Shown here in pieces: positions 14,833 to 15,921 of a DNA stretch of 15,921 nucleotides. The notes below the pieces were generated by a model. It saw nothing but the letters and a program-made list of their open reading frames with translations, did no database searches and was not told the origin of the DNA. This DNA is from an uncultured Oscillospiraceae bacterium (GTDB lineage Bacteria > Bacillota > Clostridia > Oscillospirales > Oscillospiraceae): positions 1 to 15,921 of the forward strand of contig CAJTOM010000058.1 of NCBI GenBank assembly GCA_910577915.1, given 5' to 3'. The position numbers and the translations under genes are program-made. Within the stretch, counting starts at the first letter, position 1. Every line of letters begins with the position of its first letter.

Positions 14833-15699
14833 ATGGAGCGGGAAAAAGGGTGGCTGACCTCCGGAGGATTTGCCAAGTTATGCGGCACGACGAAGGAGAC
14901 CCTGCGGCACTACAAGGACATCGGCATTCTCTCCCCGGCCTGCCAGGGGGATAACGGCTACTTCTACTACGACGTGGAGCAGTTCTATGATTTTTACGCC
15001 ATCTCCATCTTCCGCCAGACGGGGACGCCGTTGGAGGAGATCCGCCGCTGTCTCCAGGGGCAGGACGCCGCCCAGACGCTGGCGCTTCTGCGGGAGCAGC
15101 GGGGCCGTCTGGAGGCGGAGCGGCAGAAGCTGGCGCACATGGATTTTGTGCTGTCCGGCGCCCTGCGCAATCTGGAGCTTGGGACGGTTCCCGACATGGT
15201 TCCACAGACCGCCTGGTTCGAGAAGGAGCATCTGCTGGCCCTCCCAGCGGGGGAGCTGGAGGGGCTGATGACCCCGGCGGCCGGCGAGGACGAGATGCTG
15301 ATCGCCGTGCTGGAGCGGTGCCAGAGGCTGTGCGGGCAGTACGGGATACAGACCGATTTTCAGCTGGGGGCCATCCACCGGCCGGGGGAACAGGGCGGAC
15401 CGGGGGCCATCAGCCACCTCTACACCCGTATCAAGGAAAAAGCGGACTTCCCCTATTACATGGAGAAGCCCGCCGGGAATTATGTATATCTCTGCTGCCG
15501 GGGACGCTGGGATATTTCTGAGGGCTATGCTGTCCTTAAAAGGCATATTCTGGAGCAGGGGGTGGGGGTTGCGGGGGATTTTTACGCCTGCGATTTGGCG
15601 GGGTTTATTCTCAATTCGGTGGAGAAAAACGCGGTGTCGATGATCTCGGTGCGGCTGGGAGGCGGCTTTCGTCCCTTTTTGAGCAATGGAGATGAATAG
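14833..15699 (+). CDS. MerR-family regulator with BmrR-like effector-binding domain
   Basis: Transcription factor of the BmrR/BltR type that typically activates multidrug efflux genes when it binds a hydrophobic cation. The 288-residue form has an N-terminal winged helix (about 8-75: FAKLCGTTKETLRHYKDIGI and the NGYFYYD wing), a dimerising coiled coil (about 78-125), and a GyrI-like ligand-binding domain (about 140-285). The frame is open upstream to 14722, but the ATG at 14833 has GGGGAGG (14818-14824) 8 bases upstream and directly precedes the DNA-binding domain; the upstream codons overlap the preceding terminator. It has its own promoter and terminator. Its position next to a MATE pump, with one small gene between, suggests it controls that pump; this is inference. 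Confidence 0.9.
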   Translation: MEREKGWLTSGGFAKLCGTTKETLRHYKDIGILSPACQGDNGYFYYDVEQFYDFYAISIFRQTGTPLEEIRRCLQGQDAAQTLALLREQRGRLEAERQKLAHMDFVLSGALRNLELGTVPDMVPQTAWFEKEHLLALPAGELEGLMTPAAGEDEMLIAVLERCQRLCGQYGIQTDFQLGAIHRPGEQGGPGAISHLYTRIKEKADFPYYMEKPAGNYVYLCCRGRWDISEGYAVLKRHILEQGVGVAGDFYACDLAGFILNSVEKNAVSMISVRLGGGFRPFLSNGDE

Positions 15700-15707
15700 A
15701 GTGGGAC

Positions 15708-15765
15708 AGAACGCAAAAGGAGCCCGCAGGCGGCTGATGCGCCCGCGGGCTTCCTGCGTTCTTTT
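15708..15765 (+). terminator. Intrinsic terminator after the MerR-family gene
   Basis: Long hairpin: outer stem GAACGCA (15709-15715) / TGCGTTC (15755-15761), an inner GC-rich stem GGAGCCCGC / GCGGGCTTCC with a one-base bulge, an apical GGCG/CGCC, then TTTT. It lies between convergent genes; U-richness favours the + direction. Confidence 0.8.
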
Positions 15766-15767
15766 AT

Positions 15768-15921
15768 TTACCGTCTCCGGCCCCTGTACCCCGTGTTCCG
15801 CCCGCTGCGGGCGCTGCGGCGGCTGTACCGCCGGCGGCGGGATTTCAGCACCGCGCGCAGAACCAGCAGCAGTACGACAACACCCACCGCGCCGCCCGCC
15901 GCTATCCACACCGCGGGCCGC
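15768..15921 (-). CDS. C-terminal fragment of a membrane protein with arginine-rich tail (partial)
   Basis: Minus-strand reading frame that enters at the window edge and stops with TAA at 15770-15768; 51 codons are visible and the start lies outside. The fragment has one hydrophobic helix (about 20 residues including GVVVLLLVLRAVL) followed by a 25-residue tail with 12 arginines ending YRGRRR. This positive-inside pattern fits the C-terminus of a membrane protein, and the stop just before a terminator supports it. GC-rich DNA easily encodes arginine by chance, so the call is moderate. No family can be named. Confidence 0.5.
   Translation of the reverse strand, partial: RPAVWIAAGGAVGVVVLLLVLRAVLKSRRRRYSRRSARSGRNTGYRGRRR

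Noticed and set aside
14878..15909. Minus-strand open frame of 343 codons opposite the MerR-family gene
   Set aside because: It runs through the terminator and antisense to a well-supported regulator. The true minus-strand gene at the window end uses a different frame that stops at 15768.

Overview
The window is chromosomal DNA from a GC-rich member of the Clostridia. The gene order uppS-cdsA-dxr-rseP-ispG-polC, the presence of a PolC-type replicase, the GC-rich coding sequence and the AGGAGG-type ribosome binding sites all point that way. An Oscillospiraceae (Flavonifractor or Pseudoflavonifractor-like) host is my best guess, but this is inference from style and synteny; there is no rRNA or other phylogenetic marker here.

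Region 1 (1-5403, + strand) is an envelope and isoprenoid operon. dxr and ispG are MEP-pathway enzymes that make isoprenoid precursors. uppS condenses these into the C55 lipid carrier, cdsA makes CDP-diacylglycerol for phospholipids, and rseP is a site-2 intramembrane protease. A DUF4180 gene is inserted after ispG and closes the operon, with its stop codon lying in the loop of a predicted terminator. Region 2 (5441-9467, + strand) is polC, encoding the replicative DNA polymerase III alpha subunit. It has all catalytic modules but appears to lack about 110 N-terminal residues present in Bacillus PolC. It ends at a strong hairpin.

Region 3 (9468-10620, + strand) holds two small, highly charged, coiled-coil proteins of unknown function in a two-gene operon. 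They sit where many Clostridia would continue with rimP-nusA. A near-perfect 18-bp hairpin ends this operon and also the convergent operon on the other strand.

Region 4 (10673-12767, - strand) is an AgrC/AgrA-type two-component system: a polytopic GHKL histidine kinase and a LytTR response regulator. No AgrB or convincing AgrD-like partner is visible. In front of the regulator there is a promoter, and immediately upstream of its -35 box a pair of 9-bp direct repeats with 21-bp periodicity that resembles a LytTR-regulator binding site.

Region 5 (12784-15765) is a MATE efflux pump (-), a divergently transcribed low-GC small membrane protein (+) and a MerR/BmrR-like regulator with a C-terminal effector-binding domain (+). 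The last two each have a good sigma-A promoter and their own terminator. A drug-responsive MATE/MerR module is a reasonable inference. The window ends in the 3' part of a minus-strand gene with a membrane helix and an arginine-rich tail.

No tRNA, rRNA, CRISPR array, insertion sequence or riboswitch was recognised, and no gene-free stretch exceeds 300 bases.
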